A program made the position numbers and the translations under genes. 64,000 nt of DNA from Petrolisthes cinctipes (taxonomy: Eukaryota > Arthropoda > Malacostraca > Decapoda > Porcellanidae): positions 1 to 64,000 of the forward strand of contig JAWQEG010003748.1 of assembly GCA_033782935.1 (NCBI GenBank), read 5' to 3'. Below are positions 11,522-23,204 of this stretch, piece after piece; position 1 is the first letter of the stretch, and every line of letters starts with the position of its first letter. A model generated the notes under the pieces. That model was given only the letters and a program-made list of their open reading frames with translations. It searched no databases and was not told the origin of the DNA.

Positions 11522-11541
11522 CTATTTTCGTTCTCTGTCAG

Positions 11542-11610
<69 letters not shown>

Positions 11611-11640
11611 GAATTACCCCATTCTCTCATTACCTTACCC

Positions 11641-11700
<60 letters not shown>
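11461..11700. repeat. Three long (CT)n runs
   Basis: CT runs at 11461-11516, 11543-11609 and 11645-11699 are separated by short spacers. The last two spacers share the phrase TTACCCCATTCTCTC. The G-rich GGGGATGG block after it (11790-11925) is also low complexity. Confidence 0.9.
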
Positions 11701-11701
<1 letters not shown>

Positions 11702-12238
11702 AGATCCATTTCACGGGAGGTAAAACTTTTCCTTCAATACTTGCCAGTGAATGGAGGGTCTGGTGGTGTTGTTGTTGCCATGAGCCTGGGATGGGGATGG
11801 AAGGGGATGGGTAGTGTGGATAGGGGAGTGGCGTGGGGGTGTGGGGATGGGGGAGTGTGGGGAGGGGAGTGGGGTGTATCGTGGGGATGGTGATGGGGGA
11901 GTGAAGGTAGGGGAAAGGGATAGGGGTTAATATATATATATATATACATTTACACACAACTCGTAATAATAGGGAGAGGAAAAACTGTGGTGATAAACTT
12001 CTGTTACCAGGAGTAGTTCAACAATAGACAAAGAAGTGGAAAAAATAATGAAGGTTAAGCTGCAGGATGAAGGGGGAAACATTTTTAGAGTTAAGAAGCT
12101 TTCGGGAAGATTTTATGAAATATTTGTGAAAAAAAAAGGGAAAATAAAATAATTATATTGATTACCTGCTGCCTGGAATAACTCAACAACACATAGAAGT
12201 GAATGTGATAAAAACAAAGCCCTAGATTTTGAAAATTT

Positions 12239-12310
12239 CACACACACACACACAGAGCGCGCACACACACACAGAGCGCACACACACACACTCTTTCTTT
12301 CTTTCTTTCT

Positions 12311-12347
<37 letters not shown>
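12239..12347. repeat. (CA)n with GAGCG inserts and (TTTC)n
   Basis: CA runs are broken twice by GAGCG, then six TTTC units (12292-12316), then about 16 CA units. Confidence 0.85.
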
Positions 12348-12349
<2 letters not shown>

Positions 12350-12474
12350 TTAGCTGAGTAAACTATCTCAACACAGCCACTCGCCTGGGAAAATTCCAGA
12401 CAAATATTTAAACAATGGAACTTTTTTTCCCCCCCGGCCAGAATTTTCTTGTGGAGAGTCCAGCGTCCCATTTA

Positions 12475-12475
<1 letters not shown>

Positions 12476-12524
<49 letters not shown>

Positions 12525-12720
12525 CAGGCCAAATCATTAGGTACACAACCAATCTCGTATAGATTAGTGGCTCAGTTGCTGTTAATTCCAAGTAATCCTA
12601 ACCCTCTTACCTCATCGATGGTTAAGCCTTCCATTTATGTTGCGCTGTGTTGTCTCTCACTTACCTGTGAAAAACAAGAAAAATATAATGTAAACACAGA
12701 CTATAAATAAAGCAAAATAT

Positions 12721-12788
<68 letters not shown>
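12476..12788. repeat. Paired (GA)n microsatellites
   Basis: GA runs at 12476-12521 and 12722-12788 flank about 200 bp of unique sequence with no recognisable coding content. A CA run follows at 12908-12927. Confidence 0.85.
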
Positions 12789-12791
<3 letters not shown>

Positions 12792-13786
12792 GTTTGCAGA
12801 ATGAGGAAGGGTCTGCTGAAGGGTTTAATCGAGATAGTCTTAATTAACGCACTAAAGCTCGGAAGGGAAGGGAAGGGAAATTACCAAGGTCTGCACGCAG
12901 TACTGGACACACACACACACACACACAAGGGGAAAGAGAGTCTCCTTCAATAAGATCATGATGACGTTCAGAGGAATTAAAGGCTAATATAATATTTAAA
13001 GCTATTCGTCTCATTATATTGTTGTTGCTGGTGGTCCCGTCATTATCATCATCTCTGGATCTGCAACATACTTTACCTAACCCTCGTATAGCCTAGATAA
13101 GTTTGTAAATAACTAAATAAAATAATCTCCAGTAAAAATGGTGTTTCTTGGCCATTATTTTTGAAGGACTCGTGTACCTCCAATTCTCTGACTAAATCAA
13201 GATAACTTTAAGCTCTGCCTTGTTGTATGGTATAGTATATATAGGATATGTGAAGGTATGTATGTATGTAGCGTGAATGAGGCGACCCACAACAAACACT
13301 CCCACAGGCACCACCGAAACAGCTAGGCCACCACGGTACAAAGAAGCAGAGTAAACATCGCTGGCAACGGGAGAGAACGTGTGTTTGTGTGTGTTAGTCT
13401 TGAAATAACGTCACCATTTCTCAACAAATCTCTACCAAATTTGGCACATGGGTCGAGATGCCTCCCAGAGTAATGCACGAACAAAAAATAAATAAATAAA
13501 ATCTTCCAATGTGGTACTAGTCAAAAAAAGAGGGTATAATTATAGTTAATGCATTCACACCAATGTCAGATTATTCAATATATCTCCTGGGAAGTAAATA
13601 TAAAATAAAATAAAATCGGGAGAGCTTAAACCAACGACGAAACAATATTTTTACAAGGGACCAAATTCTCCATGACGCCTCCCTGTCCCTTACCGTCCCG
13701 TCCTGTCACCAACCATGCAAGTGCCCGCCAGAACCCACGCCCACTGCTAGGCTATGTAAATACAGCCGCTGGTGTTTTAAGGCAGG

Positions 13787-13791
13787 AGAGG

Positions 13792-13826
<35 letters not shown>

Positions 13827-13876
13827 CGTGGGTGCACAAAGCAAAGATTCAGAGAAGCTGAGACAAAGTGAGTGAC

Positions 13877-13919
<43 letters not shown>

Positions 13920-13967
13920 TGGGTGCACAAAGCAAAGATTCAGAGAAGCTGAGACAAAGTGAGTGAC

Positions 13968-14003
<36 letters not shown>

Positions 14004-14150
14004 AAGTTGACACATACACACACATATGTCCTCTCCTGAATACTAGGGAAGAGAAAATGATATACAAAAGAGAGAGAGAGACCAAGTTGACACATACACA
14101 CAATGTCCTCTCCTGAATACAAGGGAAGAGAAAATGATATACAGTGTGTC
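13787..14150. repeat. Compound tandem duplication joined by (GA)n
   Basis: A unit with GCGTGGGTGCACAAAGCAAA and GATTCAGAGAAGCTGAGACA occurs twice (13826 and 13917), each copy flanked by GA runs. It is followed by a different unit, ACCAAGTTGACACATACACA plus TGTCCTCTCCTGAATAC and GGGAAGAGAAAATGATATAC, also twice (14001 and 14082). GA runs sit at every junction, which suggests unequal exchange between them. Confidence 0.85.
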
Positions 14151-14204
14151 CCAGAAGAAATTGGCCACGCTTTAGGTGGCGGTGGCTTAGCATATTCTGT
14201 GCAA

Positions 14205-14330
14205 GAATTTTAATGTTTAATGAAGGTCTGTCGTATTTCCAAATGTTACCGAACTATAATTATTTTACTGTATCCTAAATTCTAATGTTTAACGAAGGTC
14301 TGTCGTATTCCCAAATGAGACCCGGGGTTT
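14205..14330. repeat. Imperfect tandem duplication, unit about 75 bp
   Basis: TTTAATGTTTAATGAAGGTC and TGTCGTATTTCCAAATG recur as TTCTAATGTTTAACGAAGGT and CTGTCGTATTCCCAAATG. Confidence 0.7.
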
Positions 14331-14798
14331 CTTTATTCTTGTATTATTCTACTATGCGTCTAAACCTCCTTGCTAAAGTTCGTAAGGATTTGTAGATAAA
14401 TGGCGACAGTAATTTAAGATCAGCAAACTTTAGCGATAAGTTATATAACATAAATTTCATCAACAAAAATTAGTTCGTTGAGATGTTCAGAATGTTATAA
14501 TAAATATACGAAACTTTTCTCATTTTTTATTAGAAATTTGTACTACTTTCATCTTATACGCTTTTCTGAGTCGGCCTCGCGGTATAGCCTAATAATAACT
14601 CCATAACTAGGCACATCTACCCAGCAACAATATTAATATGGAATTCACTCAGCGTTTCGTAATAATTGTGGCTCAAGTGTGTAACCAATAAGGGGTCGGC
14701 GAGCCCTACCACTGAACAAGGATTTTTCACGTTGACTGTTGGCAGGTACCGGATGCAAATGAAGCTGTCGGTTCTCTGAGAGGGAACTGCTGGCTGAC

Positions 14799-14800
<2 letters not shown>

Positions 14801-14870
<70 letters not shown>
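14801..14870. repeat. (GA)n microsatellite
   Basis: About 35 uninterrupted GA units. Confidence 0.9.
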
Positions 14871-14872
<2 letters not shown>

Positions 14873-17654
14873 TGATTTTGTAAAATGGATATAAAACACA
14901 GGTATGTGTTTAGGGGGAAGGGGTTACAATAAACTTGTCTGGAGTTGGACAGAACACACACACACACAACTGGTTAACGAAGGAGATACTATACTGCCTG
15001 TCAGACGGTTAAAGCGTCGCCTACCAACAATGACAAACAGGTCTAACAGAGGTATAGAGTGTTCGCCTGCTGGCATCCTCATCACGTTATGCAAATCTAT
15101 GTAAATCAGGTCTGCTTGTAATATCCCAACAACAGCAATAATCTAATGCCTTCATGCTGCACTGGCCCGCTTCGCATCCAATTTCAGACTATTTGCATGT
15201 CATTCGTCGCACGCAAACCCCAAAGCTCCAAAATACCACAGCCTAGTATTGTATATCGTGCAGTAGCCTACAGTATCAGGCTAAAATTTGTGTACAAGTT
15301 TTGTCCTTGCTTCGAATCATCTGACGCAATTATGAAATATTAATTACTCCACATCGTCACTGCTATGACTGATGTAGACGAGCCTGATAATGTTAAGCTG
15401 AGAAAGCATCAGTGAAACTCATATTGTTAATAACCTTTGGACGACGGAAGTTTTCATACAACATTTTATATCATACTTATGATGACGCATGTTAAGGACA
15501 ACAAGAATAATTCTGATATACATTAGAAAATTGGCGTGATGTTTCATGTGCCCCCGAAACCTTCAACCTACAGCATGGACGTCAGCTAGAATCCGTCTGA
15601 TGTTAATCTAAGACATCAGTGCCTACATCCTTCGAACATATGACAACATTTGACAAAGTTTATTCGTATGTAAGATAATTATACCTTACCTCCATATCAG
15701 CCAAGGTTTCCACGGCCCTCATTACAGACCTTCCCCATCACCACATTCCCCTTGGCTTCACACTCTCTCTCTCCCTCTATAAGCTGACTCTAACACGAGG
15801 GGAAAGCTTGACTCGAGGAATCTGCACGTCGTTAATTCCACCCCTTAAGATGGTACAACAAAATCTCCCCTTGCTAAACTTTCCTCCTTTCCCAGTTTCA
15901 CAATAGCTACGTAGCTCAGCCTCAAGTATACTGAATGACAAGCTCTCTCTCTCTCTCTCTCTCTCTCTGTGAGAGTAGAACCTCTAATATACAATACATG
16001 TTAAGCGATAATATTCCTTAGTTCTGTCAAACTTTAATTAAACAACGTGTTCAGACACCCATGATTGAACCGAGACAATTAAGAGGTCCAAAATTCCAAA
16101 CTTATTCCCAAAGTTTACATACTGATAAACTAAAGGTCTCCGAATAACGAAGTCGAAAGTACACCCTAACATTTTCCGAGTGGCCGTTTGCGTCACATTA
16201 GTTAAAGCAGACAAGGGATAACACGTAGCATTAATCCATATTCCTGTCAAGTTGTTCCCACAGCCTCACAGAGAATTAGGCTACGTCAAATTCATCTCTC
16301 TTGTTAGTTTTTGTGCCTGAAACTTTGCTTCAGACAGGAAACAATAATACAGACACGATCTAAAACAGACAGCAATTTCCTTCAAGCTTCGCAAAACTTT
16401 TACTTTAACATTCAAACTTCGTGAGACATTCCTTTATTATAACTTGTGAATATGCCACGCTGTCATAAATAAACACATGAACAAATAAAGAAGTGGGCTG
16501 GTGTGATGGGTACGAAAAATAGAGGATTCTCTGGCCACATGGAAGTTGCAGATCCTACCAACTAGGTATTAGGTATCTGGTGGTTAATGTGGAGGTGTTA
16601 ATTCACGCCTCTCACCCCACCTTCCCCCTCCTAACTGTCTCCATTGTTCTTTCACTGGGACGGATATAACTTAGGGGTTTTGTCTCAATTAACTATAAAG
16701 CTCCCGGTAAGGTACTCGAAATTAACGTCCCCTTCTCCTCCCCATGGGATAAAGGGGCCACGGAGCTTCCAATCTTACTAATAAACACACTTCAAGGGGA
16801 GCAGTGACATATGGTATTCTCTCCAGTGGGAGGAAGTTTGGTTATAGCTGTACAGTCAGCAAAACTTATCGTGTCATTTGATGCCAATACCTATTTGGTC
16901 CTATTCGGACTAGCATATATGTTATTCAAAAAAAGTCACGGGCTACAGTGTATCTTTTTAACCTATCGAAATTGTACATATTTCCCGTCCACCCGACAGA
17001 CCTTCAACGAATGCTTTGAAATGCATGTATTCGTCTAGTTTAGTTTGGAAAATATTTAGTGCAACTGATGTATGTAGTACATTACTATATTTACTGAAAA
17101 TGCTAAAAGTGGAGTCATGGTATTTTCAGTACTCCTCATATTGTACGTCATCCTGGCCTGCGAGTGCTACAAGGAGGACCGAGAAGTGAATGAATGCTTA
17201 TTAATTGTGTTAATGACAAAGTTCCAAGTATGATGACAAGGATCGTGTCGTGTAATATTACAGCCTAGTGGTGCTGGTGGTGTTGCAATGACATGTGTGT
17301 ATATTTATGTATGTATGTAACGGTATATGTATTATGTGTGTGCATACTGAAGAGCTGTACGTAGCCTACGTGGCTAATATCTGTCCTTATAAACTATAGC
17401 CCATAAAGCGTTCATAAAAACTAATCAACTTCGTAATTATACAAACAAACAAAACGAATACAGAATCCCTTGCTGAAAATAATTATTGATTTGATACCGT
17501 ACTCATGACAGACAACTGAGATATACTATTCCGTCCACCGACATATGCCATATATACTTGAAACTTTCATTTGCTGGGAAGAGGTTATCAGGATTCCAAG
17601 AATAGATGGCTTGGAATTATTACAGAAGTACTAAAGTTCTTGGCTAGGGCCGCG
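14871..17654. other. No gene recognised
   Basis: Unique sequence with only a short CT run (15943-15967). Short frames occur (for example about 75 codons at 16811-17038 on the plus strand), but none shows a family I recognise. If the CLCA-like exon at 18198-18392 is real, this stretch is probably its first intron. Confidence 0.5.
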
Positions 17655-17945
17655 CAGTGTTACCACATCCGGCTAGGTCTCGGGAATTTGCCCCGGTCAC
17701 TTTATGATAGTTTACACCGGTTATATCCCGGTAGTTTGCCCAGGTTAGGTCCCGGCAGTTGCCCAGGTTAGGTCTCGGTAGTCTGCTGTGGTCTAGGTTA
17801 GGTTAGGTCAGACTAATTTCCAAATTAAATTTGTAAAACTCGAGAAACACCATAGATGAAAAGTGTCTTAGAATGGTCCAAAATAGTGGGTTATGATACT
17901 AAAATATACAATACAGAGAACTCAGTACTTCTGCTAATTTACCGA
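17655..17945 (+). repeat. 290-bp dispersed repeat, copy 1
   Basis: It begins near CAGTGTTACCACATCCGGCT and continues with CCCCGGTCACTTTATGATAG, repeated GGTAGTTTGCCCAGGTTAGG-type units, TCTAGGTTAGGTTAGGTCAG and TAGAATGGTCCAAAATAGTG. It matches 33549-33846 closely, and 34540-34804 in inverse orientation. It has no coding frame. The element type is unknown. Confidence 0.75.
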
Positions 17946-17999
17946 TGGCTTCCTTCAGATTTAACCATTAACAGACTTTTGGTACAATGGTGTTGAAAG

Positions 18000-18165
18000 G
18001 GGAGCTAGACTCTTGTTGGTAATTTGGATGGCTGGCTGCTGATTCCTCCAAACTATACCAGGAAACAATGTTGCTAATATATATATATATATGTTTTATA
18101 GTTCATTTAGAAGGAATCAGTAGCGCTCCAATCTACCATCAATTAAGAGTCCCTCCCGTTAATTT
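18000..18165. repeat. Inverted-repeat short element, family 2
   Basis: The left arm has GCTGATTCCTCCAAACTATACC and the right arm GAAGGAATCAGTAGCGCTCCAAT. The outer ends GGGAGCTAGACTCTT and TTAAGAGTCCCTCCC are also complementary. It lies just downstream, in transcript sense, of the CLCA-like exon. Confidence 0.6.
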
Positions 18166-18197
18166 AATACTAACTAATAAAGCACAACATTACCTAC

Positions 18198-18392
18198 CTT
18201 TAAGTTGCTGAAGAATAGTGTGCAGTTGCTGGGTACAAAATTTGGATGTATGGCTACGACCAGATCCCTATAGGCACCGGAGTCATCAAGCCACACCCTG
18301 CTTGACGACACACCACTGCTACCACACCCTACCACAACCACCAACACCAACACCCTCACAAACAACCACACCCGCCCTTCTAATAATGTCAT
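18198..18392 (-). CDS. Candidate first coding exon of a CLCA-like protein
   Basis: The 65-codon frame starts with ATG at 18392 and ends at a good donor (AAG|GTAGGTAATG). Residues 1-24 read as a signal peptide with a Val/Leu core (FVRVLVLVVVVGC). They are followed by VWLDDSGAYRDLVVAIHPNF, which follows the N-terminal pattern of CLCA secreted or membrane-anchored metalloproteases (known as calcium-activated chloride channel regulators): a hydrophobic residue, Asn/Asp, Gly, then (I/V)V.I.P..P. A potential N-glycosylation site (NCT) follows. The exon ends in phase 0. I could not find the next exons, including the HExxH protease domain, in the 18 kb downstream on this strand. They would lie in the microsatellite-rich part or beyond the window. 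The identification rests on one short motif. A secreted protein of another family, or a chance frame, is possible. Confidence 0.45.
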
Positions 18393-19060
18393 GATGAGGA
18401 GACAATTCTGGTATTTTTACATTATGTACCTCCAGCACCACAAGCCTGGTTTGCTAATGTTATTTTTGAGTTACAGACACAAAGTATGGAGTGTTTCTCT
18501 TATTAAGTAATAGGTTTGTAAAGCTTCATAATTTAAAAAGCTGGTTAGTGATTATTATTATTATTTTTTTTTTTTTTTTTCACTGTTCACAAATTTAGAT
18601 ATTCTTAACTGGTTTATCAATATATCGAATTGCGTCTCATCCCTGCACGGGTACAGGAAACTGCGAGGAAATCCATTCGTAGAAGAAATTAGGTTTCTTC
18701 ACCATCACAACTCGCAGACGGCAACTTGTTAATTTTACTTTTTCATTTGTCTGACAGCCGCCTAACTTGACACATTAGAATGCAGTTCTACCAACAGTAT
18801 TCATTACATCAAAACTACTGTTTTTCACATCATCACTGTTTCCAGGTTCCACTAATTCCAAGAGTAGAAGCACTAAGATTTACAGGTTGGTTAATAACCA
18901 TCAGAATAACACCTTTCTCATTAATAATCACTATAATTCATTCACTTCCAGGATCGAACACATGGCTATGTCACTTCCGGAACGTACAGTAAATAATGTT
19001 AATAGAAGAACCACGATAATCAAAGAAACACTGCAGACATTCACTGGAGCGCAACAGTAC
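18393..19060. other. No gene recognised; possible upstream region of the CLCA-like exon
   Basis: A poly(T) run (18565-18580) and unique AT-rich sequence. I see no convincing promoter element. Confidence 0.35.
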
Positions 19061-19935
19061 AAGTGGGGCAACGTGTGTTTCCAGTGGGGTTAGAACGTCG
19101 CACATCCTCACTCTTCCATGGACAGAGTGCGACTGGTTCACCGTTCACTTGCGACGGTCTGACGCGTCTCTTCCTCTCAGTCCCTGGCTCGGTGGCTCCC
19201 TCAGGCGGCCCTCCGGAGTCCCGACCCTCCCTCGAGTCCCTCGGTCACTGCTATAATATACTATAGTGGCTCTCCTAGTTCGGCCTCTGGTTTCCTCGCT
19301 CGTCGTTCTCATGGGCTCATGGCAGTGGCTAGTCTCGCCTCTCGCTCTAGCTAGCTAGCTCATCCTCATTCTCGGCTGCAGGTTTTTTTTTACCGCCACC
19401 AAGACGGTAAGGTATGATGAGGTACTGTACAATTAAATCCGTCACGTTGACACCAATCTCGTATTTATTGGTCAAACCTGTCGAATTTACAAACCATTTA
19501 CTCAAATTGCAAATCGTAGTATCTATATCACTTACAATACATATTCCCTTATCATCATCATGCACTCTGTGTGTACTCTAACACTCACCTAACTCATTAC
19601 ATAGACTGTACTTATAGTTCAGACATTTCTTCGTTAATGACTATACGGTACACTAATCCTTAAGTCTCTCGTTCTTACATTACTCCACTATAAGATATGC
19701 TCTCATTCCAGAAATTAAGTGTATAAGCATTAAGCATCGTTAACTTGACAACCAGATATTCAATCTTACAATAAAGCATAAAATTTTATTCTATAACTTG
19801 TTTACGAACTAATTGGCTATAAGTTAACACAAATTCTACCCATGTGTTGGGGATCCTGTTTCATCCAGTAATTAGTGCTCACTAACTCAAACAACTCAAC
19901 CCAACGAGCGTAATTTTTTTTTATACTACATTCCG
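19060..19935 (-). mobile_element. Candidate 3' LTR region of the BEL/Pao element
   Basis: It lies directly downstream (minus strand) of the end of the BEL/Pao pol frame. It is more GC-rich than its surroundings in 19080-19370. A possible minus-strand LTR start, TGTCGGAATGTAGTA, lies near 19935. With only one LTR in the window I cannot define either boundary, so the limits are guesses from position and composition. Confidence 0.3.
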
Positions 19936-20092
19936 ACATTGACGTATATGGTACCGGTACTCCCCGTGTCTGACCCAGGAGGGCCACACGGTCATGTCGC
20001 CTCAGGATTAGCCACCCTAGGGCCCCCCGGACCGTCGGGCTGGACCCCAAACCACGGAATATATGATCGCAACCAAAGGCTTCTTGCACTAG

Positions 20093-20317
20093 TCACATTC
20101 CTTCTCCTTCTAGTAGGCATAACTTCACTACTGGTCTTGTTAACACAGAGTCCTTTGTTTTTATTTTGACACTGCGCACGAGCCCATCCGACCCTGGTAA
20201 TGCGTCGATGTTCCTACCCATGGGCCAGTGACTTCTAGAAAGTGACTGTCCTGACACCAGTACAATGTACCCGACTCTGAAGTTACGTTTGCTTGTGAAA
20301 TACTTCTGTCTAGACTC
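20093..20317 (-). pseudogene. BEL/Pao pol, C-terminal end of integrase
   Basis: The minus-strand frame reads SRQKYFTSKRNFRVGYIVLV, then WPMGRNIDALPGSDGLVRSV and RPVVKLCLLE before a stop near 20093. This is the usual end of BEL/Pao integrases (RNF.VGD.VL.., WP.GR., G.DG.VR.V, R.V.KL..L). It continues the protein broken off at 23205. The two parts are separated by the hAT element at 20319-23199. The frame is intact over this part. Confidence 0.85.
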
Positions 20318-21240
20318 ACAGTGGTTCTTAACCTGGCGGGGGGGGGGGGGGCTAGGGGGCCGTGAGGGTTTTCCAGGGGGGGCGCGAGCCTCAGGAGAAA
20401 AGTGGAAATTTTTCCAGATATGTGTTATATTCTTGGCAAGAGCGTGGGCCAGTACTGTAAAGATAAGTTTATGAAATAATGCGGAAGTATCGTCGTTACT
20501 AACTCTTGTTATCAAAAGTCTCCTAGGCAGTAGGCATACCATTTTTCGTATATATTGACCCCCCTCCCTGCCCTTTGATACCCATGGCAGGGGGTGGTGT
20601 GGAGGACGTTAACCCGTCCTGGACCTATATACTTTTCGTTGCTCACTGGTGAGTCTCCCAAACTCCCAGTCTACCTCACATGTCCCTGGTTATTACATCT
20701 CTTTCACATTTCTTCAGACGAGGCTGTTAAGGTATTTTCATCTTAGTTGTTATATTTATGAATTTACCAAAATATGTTGAGACGCCTTAATTAAGTTTAT
20801 TGGTGAATTGTGAGCATGCATATGTTGCTTTATTTGTTTTTCGAAAGTTTCGAATTCATTTTGTAATAAATCAGAAGTTGGTGGTGCTTAAAATCATGTG
20901 CTGTTTACGGTAAAGTTGTATTAATGGTCATGTTGATTTGTTTCTTGAACACGTGTTTATGATCCTGATGTGGTGCTTATGATCATTATGTGATGTTTAA
21001 TAAGCATGTGGTGATTTTGATCATTCGATGTTTATCATTGAATGTTAATCATTATAGTGGTGATTATGATCATAGTATGATTGTAGTGATGACGTCACTT
21101 AAAGTGTTTACGATCATGTGGTTGTGATTATCAAAATGTTGTAGTGTTTATTATTATGTGGTGGCGTTTACCTTACCTTACACGTGCGTTTTGCGTTGTT
21201 CACAGATACGTATTGCCCACTGCACTTCAAATAATTTGCA

Positions 21241-22981
21241 ATGAGTGCCAAGAAGCGGAAGTATATTGAAGATTATATTCGCTTTGGATTCGTGTCCCTC
21301 CAAAAGGGCGACACAGACGTCCTACAGTGTGTGATATGTTACAAGACTCTGAGCAATGATGGAATGAGGCCCTCACTCTTGGAACGCCACTTGAGGACAA
21401 CACACCCTGATCTAGCTGATAAGCCCAAGGTCTTCTTTGAAACAATAAAAACACACCTTGGTGCAAGCCAAGTGGGTCATTTCGGTAAAAAACTTCAAAA
21501 GTTGTTGAGGCTTCTTATGAGATCGCCATGTTGATTGCAAAGAGCAAGAAGAGCTATAACATTGGAGAGTCTCTCATAAAACCAAGTATACTCTGTGCAG
21601 CAGAACTCGTTCTGGGGAAAGATAGTGCAAACAAGCTTTTCCAAATTTCTCTGTCAAACGATACAGTCAAGGGAAGGATCGATGAATTGTCTCAAGATAT
21701 CAACGATAAAACTCTCGACCAAGTAAGAGCCTCCCCTGATTTTGCCATCCAGTGTGATGAAACGACTGATATCGCTCAGTGTTCTCAGTTACTGATGTAT
21801 GCTCGTTTCGTGTCAGGCAACAATATAAAAGAGGAAATTCTGTTCTGTCACCCCATGGAATGTTGTACAACAACAGAAGCTATTTTTCAGGAAAATCAAC
21901 TTTCTTGGGAGTTGATGGTAGGGGTGTGAACTGATGGAGCTCTAGCCACGCTTAGTCTGCGGTCTGGGTTCGTCACAAAGGTGAAAGAAAAAAATCCTTC
22001 TGTAATAGATACGCACTGCATACTTCATCGTGAAGCCTTAGCATCCAGAACTTTACCTGCTGAAATAAGGGATGTCCTGAACGTGGCTATCAAGGTAGTA
22101 ACTTCATCAAAGCTGGAACATTAAATAGTCGTCTCTTCAAACTGCTGTGTAAGGACATGGAATCAGAACATGAAGCCTTGCTTTTTCACACGAACGTACG
22201 ACGGCTATCAAAAGTGAACATGCTTGGACGGCTTTATGAGCTACGAGCAGAAGTAGCAATATTTCTAGATTCACAGCAGGTAGACCTTCATGACAAATTC
22301 CAGTCTGAAGGCCTTCAGATAATTCTAGCTTACCTGGTGGACATTTTTGAAGCATTGAATGCTGTGAACCTTAAACTACAAGGGAAAAACATCATCATCA
22401 TCATGCACCATGACACCATTCGAGCCTTCATGGCCAAACTCGACCTCTGGAAATGTCGAATTCAGCAGGGAAATACAGCCAGTTTTAGGAACTTGGATAC
22501 TGTTCTCGCTCTCAGTAACCTAGACTCTGAGTTAAAGAAACAAATAATCACTCATCTAAGTTACTGGAAAGCAGAATTCATCAGATACTTCCCAGATATA
22601 GACAACAAGCGTGAAGCCTGGAAATTCATCGGGAACCCATTTCACTGTGAAGTAGTTGATGTTGCTAATGAAGTCCAAGAGGAGTTTCTTGAGTTGAAGT
22701 TCAACTCCATAGATAAGGAAGACTTCAAAGATCTGGATTTGAAGACGTTCTGGGTCAAGCATCTTCATGTTTACCCTCTGATCTCACATCTGGCTCTTCG
22801 GATTCCAACAATGTTTGGATCCATGTATCTATGTGAAACTGCATTTTCCACGCTCGTTGCTATCAAGACCAAGTACAGAAACCGCCTGAACGTTGAAGAT
22901 GACTTACGTTGTGCACTCTCAAGCATTCGACCACGTATTCAAGATCTGGTAGCTAAGAAGCGGTGTCAAATATCTCACTAA
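21241..22981 (+). pseudogene. hAT transposase (ZBED5/SCAND3-like), frameshifted
   Basis: The transposase would cut and paste the surrounding element. Part 1 (21241-21534) has a BED-type zinc finger, C-x2-C-x16-H-x4-H, with CVICYK and RHLRTTHPD. Part 2 (21528-21929) is in another frame. It has IGESLIKPSILCAAELVLG and CDETTDIAQCSQLLMYARF, where the D of CDETTD is a likely catalytic acidic residue. A further shift or stop near 21929 separates CTDGA-equivalent sequence and THCILHREALASRTLP (about 21930-22120). Part 3 (22157-22981) ends with the hAT dimerisation region, including FWVKHLHVYPLISHLALRIP, CETAFSTL and KYRNRLNVEDDLRCALSSI. At least two frame disruptions exclude a single full-length product, although the final 274-codon frame is intact. 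Similar genes have been domesticated in animals, but nothing here suggests that. Confidence 0.85.
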
Positions 22982-23032
22982 CCACGTATTCAAGATCTGG
23001 TAGCATTGAAACAGTGTCAAATATATCACTAT
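22930..23032 (+). repeat. Tandem duplication of the transposase 3' end
   Basis: The last coding stretch (CCACGTATTCAAGATCTGGT and following, 22930-22980) is repeated immediately after the stop codon (22981-23032). The second copy carries small changes (AGCATTGAAACAG for AGCTAAGAAGCGG). The unit is about 51 bp. Confidence 0.85.
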
Positions 23033-23204
23033 AATATAATGTGACTAATTCATGCTTAGTAAATGTACTAAAAAGACATTGTTTTTCATTTTTTCTTAAA
23101 ATCTGGGAGTGAAATTTGTCTTTAGATGCAAGGGGGGCGTGGAAGGAAAGAACAGTTACTAGAGGGGGCCTGGTATAGTAAAAAGGTTAAGAACCACTGG
23201 CTGT

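Larger units (their letters stand above)
20319..23199 (+). mobile_element. hAT-superfamily DNA transposon inserted in a BEL/Pao element
   Basis: The ends are 16-bp perfect terminal inverted repeats, CAGTGGTTCTTAACCT (20319-20334) and its complement (23184-23199). CAGNGGTTCTTAA-type termini and an internal BED-finger transposase are typical of hAT elements. Flanking 8-mers GTCTAGAC (20308-20315) and CTGTAGAG (23201-23208) resemble each other and the hAT target pattern nTCTAGAn, but match at only five of eight positions and sit a few bases from the ends. The target duplication is therefore weak. The insertion point falls inside the integrase coding sequence of the BEL/Pao element. The internal gene is frameshifted, so the copy is probably immobile. 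G-rich runs (20338-20385, 23131-23166) lie just inside both ends. Confidence 0.85.

Noticed and set aside
16811..17038. 75-codon plus-strand frame with hydrophobic segments
   Set aside because: No family recognised, no splice or promoter context, and of a length expected by chance in this composition.
20093..20542. A single 149-codon minus-strand gene
   Set aside because: Only the part below 20318 is BEL/Pao integrase. The upstream part is hAT terminal sequence read through by chance.
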